This document shows, in pieces, positions 1 through 5,209 of a stretch of DNA of 5,209 bases. Source of the stretch: Hyphomicrobiales bacterium. Its GTDB lineage: Bacteria; Pseudomonadota; Alphaproteobacteria; Rhizobiales; JAJFHB01. A model generated the notes under the pieces. It saw only the letters and a list, made by a program, of their open reading frames with translations. It searched no databases and was not told where the DNA came from. The DNA is taken from positions 1 to 5,209 of the forward strand of contig JAJFHB010000297.1 in assembly GCA_021775795.1 (NCBI GenBank). The letters are read 5' to 3'. How positions within the stretch are numbered: position 1 is the first letter of the stretch; every line of letters begins with the position of its first letter. The translations under genes were made by a program, and so were the position numbers.

Positions 1-1122
1 AACGCCCAGAAGGCGAAACTCCGTGCCATCGGCTTCTGTTTTCAGCAGTGACCGGGTTGCTTTGAAAATTCGGTCAGCCAATTGGGTTGGCTCCGGCAGC
101 TTCCGGTTTCGGGTGCGGATGCGAAAGTCTGTGCTCTTGAGTTTGAGTACGGCCGTTTCACCTGAAAGGCCTGACGCCTTGGCCCGCCTTGAGACCTTTT
201 CCGCAAGCGGCCAGAGTATGCGTTCGAGTTCCTTGAAATCGGAGATGTCCGTGTTGAATGTGGTTTCGGCGCTGATGCTTTTGGCTTCGCCGTGAGGAGT
301 AACAGTGCGTGTGTCGATACCGCGGGAGAGATGGTACAGCCGCTCGCCCATCTTGCCGAAGCGGTTCGCGAGATCCTTGCGTGATGTGGTCTGGAGTTGG
401 CCGATTGTCCGAATGCCATCCTTTGCAAGTTTGCGCTGAAAGGCTTTCCCGACACCCCAGATGAGAGACACGGGCTGCACTCTCAAAAATTCGAACGTTT
501 CAGCTTCTCCTATGACGGAAAACCCCTTTGGTTTGTCCAGATCCGAGGCAACTTTGGCCAGAAACTTGTTATGCGACAGGCCGACAGATGCGGTGACACC
601 CACTTCCTTCTCGATGCGCTGGATCAATGACACCAACGTGCGGGCGGGGCTTTGCCGGTGCAGCCGTTGCGTGCCGGACAGATCGAGGAAGGCTTCATCA
701 ATGGACAGGGGCTCAACGCTGGGCGTTACTTCCCGCATCAATTTGCGAACCTCCCGGCCGGCCTTGGAGTATTTCTCCATGTCCGGTCGAACCACCACCG
801 CATCTGGGCATAGCTTCAAAGCCTTGAACATGGGCATGGCAGAGCCTACGCCTCTAATGCGGGCGATATAGCAGGCGGTGGAGACCACCCCCCGGCGGCC
901 GCCGCCGATGATCAGCGGTTTATTCTCAAGTTCAGGGTTGTCACGCTTTTCTACCGCTGCATAAAACGCATCGCAGTCGATGTGCGCAATGGACAGATCG
1001 TGCAGCTCCGGGTGCCTTAGAATGCGGGGGCTATGGCAGTTGGGACACAGATCCGTTCCATGGACATCATGCAGGCAGACCCGGCAAATGGCTGACACTT
1101 GTTCCTGCCTTGAAGTGTTCAT
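1..1122 (-). CDS. dinB: DNA polymerase IV (Y-family, DinB), C-terminus cut by window edge
   Basis: A Y-family translesion DNA polymerase that copies damaged templates without proofreading. The 374 visible codons run to base 1 with no stop; I expect roughly 50 more residues. Visible parts: a Cys-rich N-terminal extension with C13-x2-C16 and C26-x2-C29 (zinc-knuckle-like); palm motif HIDCDAFY (47-54) with catalytic D49 and probable steric-gate Y54; SIDEAFLD (140-147) with catalytic D142 and E143; NKFLAK (185-190); a helix-hairpin-helix thumb from about 221 to 243 (IWGVGK onward); and a little-finger domain from about 280, ending in RLLGV. All three catalytic acidic residues are present. The start at 1122 has GGAG only 2 nt upstream. 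Alternatives are GTG at 1098, which has AAGG 9 nt upstream, and an in-frame ATG at 1188 with no Shine-Dalgarno. The Cys-rich extension is common in rhizobial DinB proteins (family knowledge). Its position downstream of the fructokinase, across a 179-nt spacer, suggests its own promoter. Confidence 0.95.
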   Translation of the reverse strand, partial: MNTSRQEQVSAICRVCLHDVHGTDLCPNCHSPRILRHPELHDLSIAHIDCDAFYAAVEKRDNPELENKPLIIGGGRRGVVSTACYIARIRGVGSAMPMFKALKLCPDAVVVRPDMEKYSKAGREVRKLMREVTPSVEPLSIDEAFLDLSGTQRLHRQSPARTLVSLIQRIEKEVGVTASVGLSHNKFLAKVASDLDKPKGFSVIGEAETFEFLRVQPVSLIWGVGKAFQRKLAKDGIRTIGQLQTTSRKDLANRFGKMGERLYHLSRGIDTRTVTPHGEAKSISAETTFNTDISDFKELERILWPLAEKVSRRAKASGLSGETAVLKLKSTDFRIRTRNRKLPEPTQLADRIFKATRSLLKTEADGTEFRLLGV

Positions 1123-1150
1123 AGCTCCAGTTCGCCGCAACAAACGCCTG

Positions 1151-1176
1151 CCCGAACCGCAAGAGCCAGGTTCGGG
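1151..1176. repeat. Perfect 8-bp inverted repeat (hairpin) in dinB leader
   Basis: CCCGAACC (1151-1158) and GGTTCGGG (1169-1176) are exact reverse complements around a 10-nt loop. The element lies 126 nt past the fructokinase stop and 28 nt before the dinB start. No run of T follows on either strand (the minus strand continues CAGGCGTTTGTTG), so it is a poor intrinsic terminator. It could be a leader hairpin, an operator, or a weak terminator for the fructokinase transcript. The structure is directly visible; its role is inference. Confidence 0.55.
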
Positions 1177-1194
1177 AAATGTGCGCATATTCAA

Positions 1195-1210
1195 TTGGTT
1201 ACAGTGCCAA
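1195..1210. promoter_or_regulatory. Candidate operator TTGG-N8-CCAA containing TTGGTTAC, upstream of dinB
   Basis: TTGG (1195-1198) and CCAA (1207-1210) form a small dyad. Its left part, TTGGTTAC (1195-1202), also occurs twice in the divK/DUF3572 spacer, at 3243-3250 and, inverted, at 3267-3274. By eye I found no other copy in the window. On the minus strand, TTGTTA (1226-1221) and TGTAAC (1203-1198) are 17 nt apart and could be a weak sigma-70 promoter for dinB that overlaps the motif. Each promoter box matches consensus at only four of six positions, so this is tentative. Confidence 0.3.
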
Positions 1211-1301
1211 CCCGAATCAATAACAAAGACTCAAAATCGTCTCGTGGCTGACACCTTGCAACTATGCCCGTGGCCGCCGTGCCATGCAACTGACAGGTAG
1301 A

Positions 1302-2207
1302 TCACCAAAGACGCGCTGCACCACGGACACCGCTCGCGTCACCATGCCTGGCCCGAACGATGGTTGTGGAAGGAGCGTCTGAGAAGATCCAGGGGCGCAT
1401 CTGATCCGGCAGGTCCGTGTAGAGATGGTCGAGAAGTGACAGACCACCACCCAGGACAATGACATCCGGATCGATAACATTCACGACCACTGAAAGCCCA
1501 CGAGCCAGCCTGTCAGTATGGCGGTTCAGTGTTGATTGCGCGTGCCCATCACCCGCAGCCGCACGTGCCGCAACATCATTTGCTGAAAGGTGAACACCAT
1601 TTATGTCGTGATGATCCCGTGCCATTCCCGGGCCGGACACCCATGTTTCGAGGCAGCCACGGCGCCCACACCAGCACTCAGGACCGGGATGTTCATCTTC
1701 GCGCTGCCAAGGCAGGGGAGTATGTCCCCACTCTCCGCCAATCCGCTGCGAGCCTTCATGCAGCTTGCCGTTCATGACAATGCCGCCGCCGCAGCCTGTA
1801 CCGATGATGACACCGAACACGCAAGGCGAGCCTGTAGCGGCGCCATCATGCGCCTCTGAAAGAGCGAAACAGTTTGCATCATTTGCGAGCCGAACCGGCC
1901 GCGACAGAGCCTCTTCAAGATCTGCCGCAAAGGGCTTGCCATTGAGCCACGTCGAATTTGCATTCTGTATGAGCCCCGTTTGCGGCGAAACAGAACCTGG
2001 AATGCCAATGCCAACCGTACCCTTCACGAGTAATTCGCTCTCCAGGGAGGCCACAATGCCAGCTATGGCGCTTACCGTACCGCTGTAGCTCATCCGTGGT
2101 GTTGGTATGCGGAGTTCGTGCAGAATTTCGTCGTTGGGTCCGATCGCGATGGCAGCGATTTTTGTGCCGCCGAGATCGACACCGATTCGCACTGCCGGTC
2201 CGGGCAT
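1302..2207 (-). CDS. mak: ROK-family sugar kinase, probable fructokinase (Mak-like)
   Basis: Cytoplasmic ATP-dependent hexose kinase, most likely fructose to fructose-6-phosphate. From the chosen start it has 301 residues, normal for the family. Visible motifs: phosphate-binding DLGGTK (11-16); NANSTWLNG sugar-side segment (82-90); LANDAN with catalytic D110; the glycine-rich GTGCGGG segment (136-142); and the ROK zinc site H162, C178, C180, C185 in GEWGH and CWCGRRGCLE. The C-terminal LGGGLS and HGDASGVRGAARLW resemble Escherichia coli Mak more than NagK or glucokinase, hence the fructose call; the exact sugar is inference. I chose ATG 2207 because the protein then starts just before the phosphate motif. 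It lies 4 nt after the HAD stop codon (2214-2212), with GGAAGGG 13 nt upstream, which is a long spacing. An in-frame ATG at 2243 would add 12 residues with no Shine-Dalgarno and overlap the HAD gene. Coupling to the HAD gene is likely. Confidence 0.85.
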   Translation of the reverse strand: MPGPAVRIGVDLGGTKIAAIAIGPNDEILHELRIPTPRMSYSGTVSAIAGIVASLESELLVKGTVGIGIPGSVSPQTGLIQNANSTWLNGKPFAADLEEALSRPVRLANDANCFALSEAHDGAATGSPCVFGVIIGTGCGGGIVMNGKLHEGSQRIGGEWGHTPLPWQREDEHPGPECWCGRRGCLETWVSGPGMARDHHDINGVHLSANDVAARAAAGDGHAQSTLNRHTDRLARGLSVVVNVIDPDVIVLGGGLSLLDHLYTDLPDQMRPWIFSDAPSTTIVRARHGDASGVRGAARLW

Positions 2208-2211
2208 ATCG

Positions 2212-2841
2212 CTAGATCGTCCCTTCCGCGCGCAGCAGTTCATGAATGAAGCTGTGTGTGTCTGTCCACGTGTCGGTGCGAAGGGCTACTCCGTCAAGCG
2301 GTTCAACGTGGCGCGCAAACCGTGCATCGGGGATGAAGTGCACCAGGTGCACGTCGGGGCAGGACTCGCCAACCGAGCGGATGTTGTTGGGACTGTCGTC
2401 TATGAAAAACGTGGTATGCGGCATGCCCTTGAGGAGAGCTCTGACCGCGGGTCCCTTTTCGCCGGAGTTTGAAACAACGGGATAAGGCATGCCGTGATCC
2501 AACAGATTGGCGACACGATCTTCCTTGTAGCGCTCCGGCAGGTTGGTGAGCATGACGATTTCGGTGTGCGCGCTCAAGGCGCTCAGCGATTCGCTGGCAC
2601 CCACAATGGGATCCATGATTCTGGTGCGTGCTTCGAAACAGTCGGCCAGGAGCTCCCAAAGATGGCCTGTTTCTACCGGCTCGTTGGACACCTTCTTGCG
2701 AACATTTCCGTTGAGCGCGAAGCTGGAAGTGTCGAGCCAGCAATCATTTTCGTGCAAATGTGCTTCGAGGCTCTGGATGAAATGGACCACCACTTCGTCC
2801 ACATCGCAGATCAAGAGCGGGCGGTTACGATCAAGCGTCAA
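2212..2841 (-). CDS. HAD-superfamily hydrolase, substrate unknown
   Basis: Probable small cytoplasmic phosphatase of the haloacid dehalogenase superfamily. With the TTG start at 2841 it has 209 residues. All four HAD motifs are visible: motif I CDVDEVV with nucleophile D13 and acid/base D15; motif II T99 in VMLTNLP; motif III K129 in SGEKGPAV; motif IV FIDDSP with D148 and D149 for magnesium. The stretch between motifs I and II (about 20-92) looks like a helical cap. I see no signal peptide or membrane segment. The substrate cannot be read from the sequence; the adjacent fructokinase makes a sugar phosphate a reasonable guess. The start is uncertain: the TTG has no good Shine-Dalgarno, while the frame stays open upstream to the DUF3572 stop at 2898-2896 and reads as plausible helical protein (TELKDNVRRQIDE). 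No ATG, GTG or TTG lies in that stretch, but an ATC at 2883 sits 8 nt after GAGGG. From there the protein would have 223 residues. Confidence 0.85.
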   Translation of the reverse strand: MTLDRNRPLLICDVDEVVVHFIQSLEAHLHENDCWLDTSSFALNGNVRKKVSNEPVETGHLWELLADCFEARTRIMDPIVGASESLSALSAHTEIVMLTNLPERYKEDRVANLLDHGMPYPVVSNSGEKGPAVRALLKGMPHTTFFIDDSPNNIRSVGESCPDVHLVHFIPDARFARHVEPLDGVALRTDTWTDTHSFIHELLRAEGTI

Positions 2842-2880
2842 TTCATCGATCTGGCGGCGGACATTATCTTTGAGCTCGGT

Positions 2881-2896
2881 GATGGTAACGTCCCTC
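2881..2896 (-). promoter_or_regulatory. Ribosome binding site GAGGG with ATC at the start position (HAD gene)
   Basis: On the minus strand GAGGG (2896-2892) begins on the last base of the DUF3572 stop codon. It is followed 8 nt later by ATC (2883-2881), in frame with the HAD gene. The spacing is ideal for initiation but the triplet is not a standard start. Either a rare ATC start is used, or the strain has a mutated or misread ATG, or initiation really occurs at TTG 2841. This site decides whether the protein has 209 or 223 residues. Confidence 0.4.
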
Positions 2897-3180
2897 TAAT
2901 ATTCCTGGTGGCCTTGCAGGGCATACAGCGCGATTGCCGGCGTTTCCGGGGCGATGTCAGCAAATTCAGCGAGGCCAAGCACAAGGCTGTCATCGCTCAG
3001 AACATACTCCAGTATGCCGGTGAGTATTCCCCTGTCATAGGCAGTTTTGCGGAGTTCGTCGACACTTAGCCCGCTCAACGCCATGAAGCGCTCAAGCCTG
3101 TCTGTTTCCTCGCTCAAAAACAGCAAGCCCTGGGCCGCTACAGCTTCTGCTTCGGACTCGGAAAGACGACTTTGCTTCAC
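2896..3180 (-). CDS. DUF3572 family small protein
   Basis: A 94-residue, acidic, mostly helical protein that I recognise as DUF3572-like, a family of about 100-residue alphaproteobacterial proteins without known function. The family pattern is visible: a Glu/Ala-rich first helix (SESEAEAVAAQGLLFL), an RLERFMALSGLSVDELR segment, and an LEYVLSDDSLVLGLAEFADI segment near the C-terminus. There is no signal peptide, membrane segment or catalytic motif. I chose GTG 3180 because GAGG lies 9 nt upstream and the protein then starts at the conserved region. TTG at 3231 gives 111 residues but has no Shine-Dalgarno and would place coding sequence next to the inverted repeats. The gene is divergent from divK and is the first of the minus-strand run. 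Its stop TAG is in the same frame as the HAD gene 54 nt downstream. From memory, DUF3572 genes lie beside dinB and divK in other rhizobia. Confidence 0.8.
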   Translation of the reverse strand: MKQSRLSESEAEAVAAQGLLFLSEETDRLERFMALSGLSVDELRKTAYDRGILTGILEYVLSDDSLVLGLAEFADIAPETPAIALYALQGHQEY

Positions 3181-3193
3181 TTTGAGTGGCCTC
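3178..3193 (-). promoter_or_regulatory. Ribosome binding site deciding the DUF3572 start
   Basis: GAGG (3193-3190 on the minus strand) is 9 nt upstream of GTG 3180-3178. The upstream alternative TTG at 3231 is preceded by an AT-rich stretch without purine-rich Shine-Dalgarno sequence. This supports the shorter 94-residue product. Confidence 0.5.
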
Positions 3194-3234
3194 GTGTTCA
3201 ATTCTTCGTTTTTAATGTGGATTCCGGGCAAAGA

Positions 3235-3258
3235 TTAAACAGTTGGTTACCTGTTTAA
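3235..3258. repeat. Inverted repeat TTAAACAG-N8-CTGTTTAA in the divergent spacer
   Basis: Perfect 8-bp arms at 3235-3242 and 3251-3258 enclose the 8-nt TTGGTTAC, which is itself an arm of a second inverted repeat (3242-3275). The element lies between divergent DUF3572 and divK and is 55 nt from the preferred DUF3572 start. It is a candidate operator for one or both genes. The palindrome is directly seen; binding by any protein is inference. Confidence 0.55.
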
Positions 3259-3275
3259 CGTGAAATGTAACCAAC
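3242..3275. repeat. Inverted repeat GTTGGTTAC-N16-GTAACCAAC in the divergent spacer
   Basis: Perfect 9-bp arms at 3242-3250 and 3267-3275 are 16 nt apart. The left arm fills the loop of the preceding repeat, so in single-stranded form the two hairpins exclude each other. The arm GTAACCAA differs from the Caulobacter CtrA half-site TTAACCAT at two of eight positions, so CtrA is a possible but unproven binder. TTGGTT (3243-3248) and TGTAAC (3266-3271) are also 17 nt apart, a spacing suitable for a weak promoter toward divK. Confidence 0.55.
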
Positions 3276-3332
3276 AGGGGGACCTTAGAAGCCGCTTGAT
3301 CATTCTCAAATAGTCCTTCGCGAGGGAGCTGC

Positions 3333-3338
3333 TACAAT
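3333..3338 (+). promoter_or_regulatory. Possible -10 element TACAAT upstream of divK
   Basis: TACAAT matches the sigma-70 -10 consensus at five of six positions and lies 60 nt before the divK ATG. No good -35 box is seen 16-18 nt upstream (sequence around 3310-3316 is AT-mixed and not TTGACA-like), so this would need an activator or is fortuitous. Confidence 0.3.
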
Positions 3339-3398
3339 ATGCACGCAACCGTTGTCAATGTGTCGGAGGGCGGATCGGGCTTCAAGGAACGGCAGGTC

Positions 3399-3773
3399 AT
3401 GACCAAAACGATCCTTATCGTTGAAGACAATGAGCTTAACATGAAGCTCTTCAACGACCTGCTTGAAGCCCATGGATACAAGACGCTGCAGACCCGTGAC
3501 GGTCTCTCCGCGCTTGAAATCGCACGTGAACACAAACCTGACCTGATTCTCATGGATATTCAGTTGCCGGAAGTTTCAGGTCTGGAGGTCACGAAGTGGC
3601 TTAAGGAAGATGAGCGTCTGCGCTCCATTCCTGTGATCGCTGTAACGGCGTTCGCCATGAAGGGTGACGAAGAGAAGATCAGGGAAGGGGGCTGTGAGGC
3701 CTACATTTCCAAACCGATTTCCGTAAATGGTTTCCTCGAAACCGTAGACAAATTCATTGGACCCCAGCAATGA
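3399..3773 (+). CDS. divK: Single-domain response regulator DivK
   Basis: A stand-alone receiver of 124 residues with no output domain. In Caulobacter, DivK is phosphorylated by DivJ, dephosphorylated by PleC and acts with DivL on the CckA-ChpT-CtrA pathway to control cell-cycle progression and polarity. The sequence matches my memory of Caulobacter DivK closely. The acidic pocket is E9 and D10, the phospho-acceptor is D53 in [10 protein letters not shown], the switch Thr is T83 in [11 protein letters not shown], and the conserved Lys is K105 in SKPIS. D90, the residue altered in the classical Caulobacter divK341 allele, is also conserved. I chose ATG 3399 because it gives the family N-terminus [12 protein letters not shown], with AAGGAA about 10 nt upstream. 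An in-frame ATG at 3339 would add 20 non-conserved residues. The stop overlaps the pleD start in ATGA, indicating an operon with translational coupling. Promoter signals are weak, and the inverted repeats at 3235-3275 are the best control candidates. Confidence 0.96.
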   Translation: MTKTILIVEDNELNMKLFNDLLEAHGYKTLQTRDGLSALEIAREHKPDLILMDIQLPEVSGLEVTKWLKEDERLRSIPVIAVTAFAMKGDEEKIREGGCEAYISKPISVNGFLETVDKFIGPQQ

Positions 3774-5140
3774 CGGCGCGCGTACTGGTCGTTGACGACA
3801 TACTGGCAAATGTGAAGCTGCTCGAAGCCAAGCTTACGGCTGAGTATTTTGACGTCTCCACCGCAAGAAGTGGTGTCGAGGCCCTCGAAGTCGTTCAACA
3901 GTCCATGCCGGACATCGTCCTGCTTGACGTGATGATGCCGGGCATGGACGGGTTCGAAACCTGTGAACGCCTTAAGGCAAACCCCAACACCCAGCACATA
4001 CCCGTCATCATGGTCACAGCGCTCGATCAGCCGCAGGACCGTGTAAAGGGCCTGGAATCGGGTGCCGACGATTTTCTGACAAAGCCCGTGAGCGATGTTG
4101 CCCTCTTTTCCCGGGTGAAAAGTCTGGTGCGCCTGAAGATGCTGACCGACGAGTTGCGGTCACGTGCCGCCACCAGCGAACGCATGGGGCTTATCGACCG
4201 GAACCTGCAGGAAGCCATGGCGCGCAAGCCCGGCAAGATCATGCTTGTGGACGACAAGGAAAACTCGGTCGAGCGCTTCAAGACCGCGCTTGGCGAGCGT
4301 CACGAAGTAACGATTATAGAGGACCCGCAGACCGCTTTGTTTGAAGCGGCTGAGAATGAATGGGAACTGCTGATCGTCAGCCTGAGTCTGAAAGAATTCG
4401 ATGGCCTGCGTTTGTGCTCGCAACTTCGTTCGCTGGAGCGCACGCGCAACCTGCCGATTCTGATTGTGGTCGAGCCCCATGACAGCGCCCGCCTGCTGCG
4501 CGGTCTCGACATGGGCGTGAATGATTACCTGATGCGGCCCGTCGATCAAAATGAGCTTCTGGCGCGTGTCTACACACAGCTCAGGCGCCAGCGCTATACA
4601 GAACAACTGCGGGAAAATTTCCAGCAAAGCATGGAAATGGCGGTTACGGACGTGCTCACGGGCCTCTTCAATCGCCGTTACATGGAAACCCACCTGGGCA
4701 CTCTCGTCGATCAGGCTGCCCACAGGGGCAAGGCCATGTCCATCCTGGTTATCGACATCGACTTCTTCAAAGCCGTGAATGACAATCATGGTCACCATGT
4801 TGGGGATCAGGTGCTGACAGAGTTTGCCGCTCGCATTCGCGCCAACGTCCGCAGCATCGATATGGCCTGCCGGTTGGGTGGGGAAGAGTTTGTCCTCGTG
4901 ATGCCGGATACAGATATGGCGCTGGCTTATCGTATTGGTGAGCGCCTGAGGCAGATCATCGCCAGCGCACCTTTCGAGGTCGAATCCACGAACAGGCCGC
5001 TCGACATCACGATCTCTATAGGTGTGTCAGCTCTTGATGGCGCAGCAGACACTCCAGAAGAACTGCTAAAACGCGCGGATCAGGCGCTCTATCGCGCCAA
5101 GCGTGATGGCAGAAACCGTGTGGTTGCAGACGCAGCCTAG
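3770..5140 (+). CDS. pleD: Response regulator diguanylate cyclase PleD
   Basis: Makes cyclic di-GMP from two GTP; in Caulobacter it acts at the differentiating pole and is activated by PleC/DivJ phosphorylation. It has 456 residues with the REC-REC-GGDEF order of PleD. Receiver 1 (about 1-125) is complete: D9, D10, phospho-acceptor D53, T83, K105. Receiver 2 (about 155-275) is degenerate: D161 and D162 remain, but the acceptor position reads [11 protein letters not shown] without Asp, and RP (256-257) replaces KP, as expected for an adaptor in dimerisation. The cyclase domain (about 290-456) has metal and GTP residues D329, N337 and D346, the active-site GGEEF (370-374), the inhibitory RxxD site R361-D364, and K444 in the C-terminal YRAKRDGRN. 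The enzyme should be active and product-inhibited. The ATG overlaps the divK stop by 4 nt. In Caulobacter this gene also follows divK. Nothing is truncated. Confidence 0.97.
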   Translation: MTARVLVVDDILANVKLLEAKLTAEYFDVSTARSGVEALEVVQQSMPDIVLLDVMMPGMDGFETCERLKANPNTQHIPVIMVTALDQPQDRVKGLESGADDFLTKPVSDVALFSRVKSLVRLKMLTDELRSRAATSERMGLIDRNLQEAMARKPGKIMLVDDKENSVERFKTALGERHEVTIIEDPQTALFEAAENEWELLIVSLSLKEFDGLRLCSQLRSLERTRNLPILIVVEPHDSARLLRGLDMGVNDYLMRPVDQNELLARVYTQLRRQRYTEQLRENFQQSMEMAVTDVLTGLFNRRYMETHLGTLVDQAAHRGKAMSILVIDIDFFKAVNDNHGHHVGDQVLTEFAARIRANVRSIDMACRLGGEEFVLVMPDTDMALAYRIGERLRQIIASAPFEVESTNRPLDITISIGVSALDGAADTPEELLKRADQALYRAKRDGRNRVVADAA

Positions 5141-5209
5141 CTGCTGTAGTCCAAACTTTCGCCAGCGCAGGCGTATTCACACAACAAATCCTCCCGACAT
5201 TGCAGCATA
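5141..5209. other. Sequence after pleD, no gene recognised
   Basis: The 69 bases to the window end hold no open frame I can assign and no convincing terminator. The only structures are a 5-bp stem across the pleD stop (GCAGC-CTA-GCTGC, 5132-5144) and a 4-bp one (CGCC/GGCG), both without a T run. In Caulobacter-like gene order rpmG follows pleD, so this may be its leader, but that is a guess. Confidence 0.4.

Noticed and set aside
1117..1134. GAAC-N9-GAAC direct repeat at the dinB start on the minus strand, resembling an SOS box
   Set aside because: The alphaproteobacterial LexA site needs a 7-nt spacer. Here the spacer is 9 nt and the second copy lies inside the first codons.
2494..3069. 191-codon open frame on the plus strand
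   Set aside because: It is antisense to the HAD and DUF3572 genes, has no recognisable domain, and the minus-strand HAD motifs are clear.
3235..3271. Full CtrA box (TTAA-N7-TTAA) in the divK spacer
   Set aside because: Only imperfect or wrongly spaced matches are present (TTAA-N8-TTAC; TTAA-N7-TGTA), so I note only a half-site resemblance.
3353..3358. Exact TTGACA on the minus strand, a possible -35 for DUF3572
   Set aside because: No acceptable -10 lies 15-19 nt downstream; the nearest AT-rich hexamer (ATTGTA) is only 14 nt away and poor.
3339..3398. 20-residue N-terminal extension of DivK from the ATG at 3339
   Set aside because: It is not conserved in DivK, begins next to the possible -10 element, and ATG 3399 gives the exact family N-terminus.
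4160..4798. 212-codon open frame on the minus strand
   Set aside because: It lies entirely antisense to pleD, whose conserved motifs explain this region.
5132..5144. GCAGC-CTA-GCTGC stem as a pleD terminator
   Set aside because: It has only 5 bp, overlaps the stop codon and lacks a following T run.

Overview
The window looks like chromosomal DNA of an alphaproteobacterium, most likely in the Hyphomicrobiales (Rhizobiales). The strongest evidence is a divK-pleD pair whose products match Caulobacter DivK and PleD nearly residue for residue at the functional sites. A DUF3572-type small protein and a DinB polymerase with the Cys-rich N-terminal extension common in rhizobia support this. Base composition is moderately GC-rich and even, and I see no sign of recent transfer, insertion sequences, CRISPR, tRNA or rRNA.

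Layout. Bases 1-1122 (minus strand) encode most of DNA polymerase IV (DinB); its C-terminus runs off the left edge. A 179-base spacer (1123-1301) holds a perfect 8-bp hairpin and a TTGGTTAC motif. Next, also on the minus strand, is a tightly packed run transcribed toward dinB: a DUF3572 protein (3180-2896), a HAD-superfamily hydrolase (2841, or possibly 2883, down to 2212) and a ROK-family fructokinase (2207-1302). A divergent control region (about 3181-3398) separates this run from the plus-strand operon divK (3399-3773) and pleD (3770-5140), whose reading frames overlap by four bases. The last 69 bases hold no recognisable gene.

How the genes work together. DivK and PleD are the single-domain response regulator and the diguanylate cyclase of the PleC/DivJ cell-cycle and polar-development pathway. 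Their co-transcription and translational coupling fit that role. The minus-strand genes have no obvious link to this pathway. The HAD and ROK genes are probably co-translated and may form a small sugar or sugar-phosphate metabolic pair. DinB is a translesion polymerase.

The most interesting material is regulatory. Two interlocked inverted repeats lie in the divergent divK/DUF3572 spacer, and one of their arms (TTGGTTAC) recurs upstream of dinB. The HAD gene has a well-placed Shine-Dalgarno sequence followed by ATC where a start codon would be expected. I found no convincing undescribed multi-gene system.
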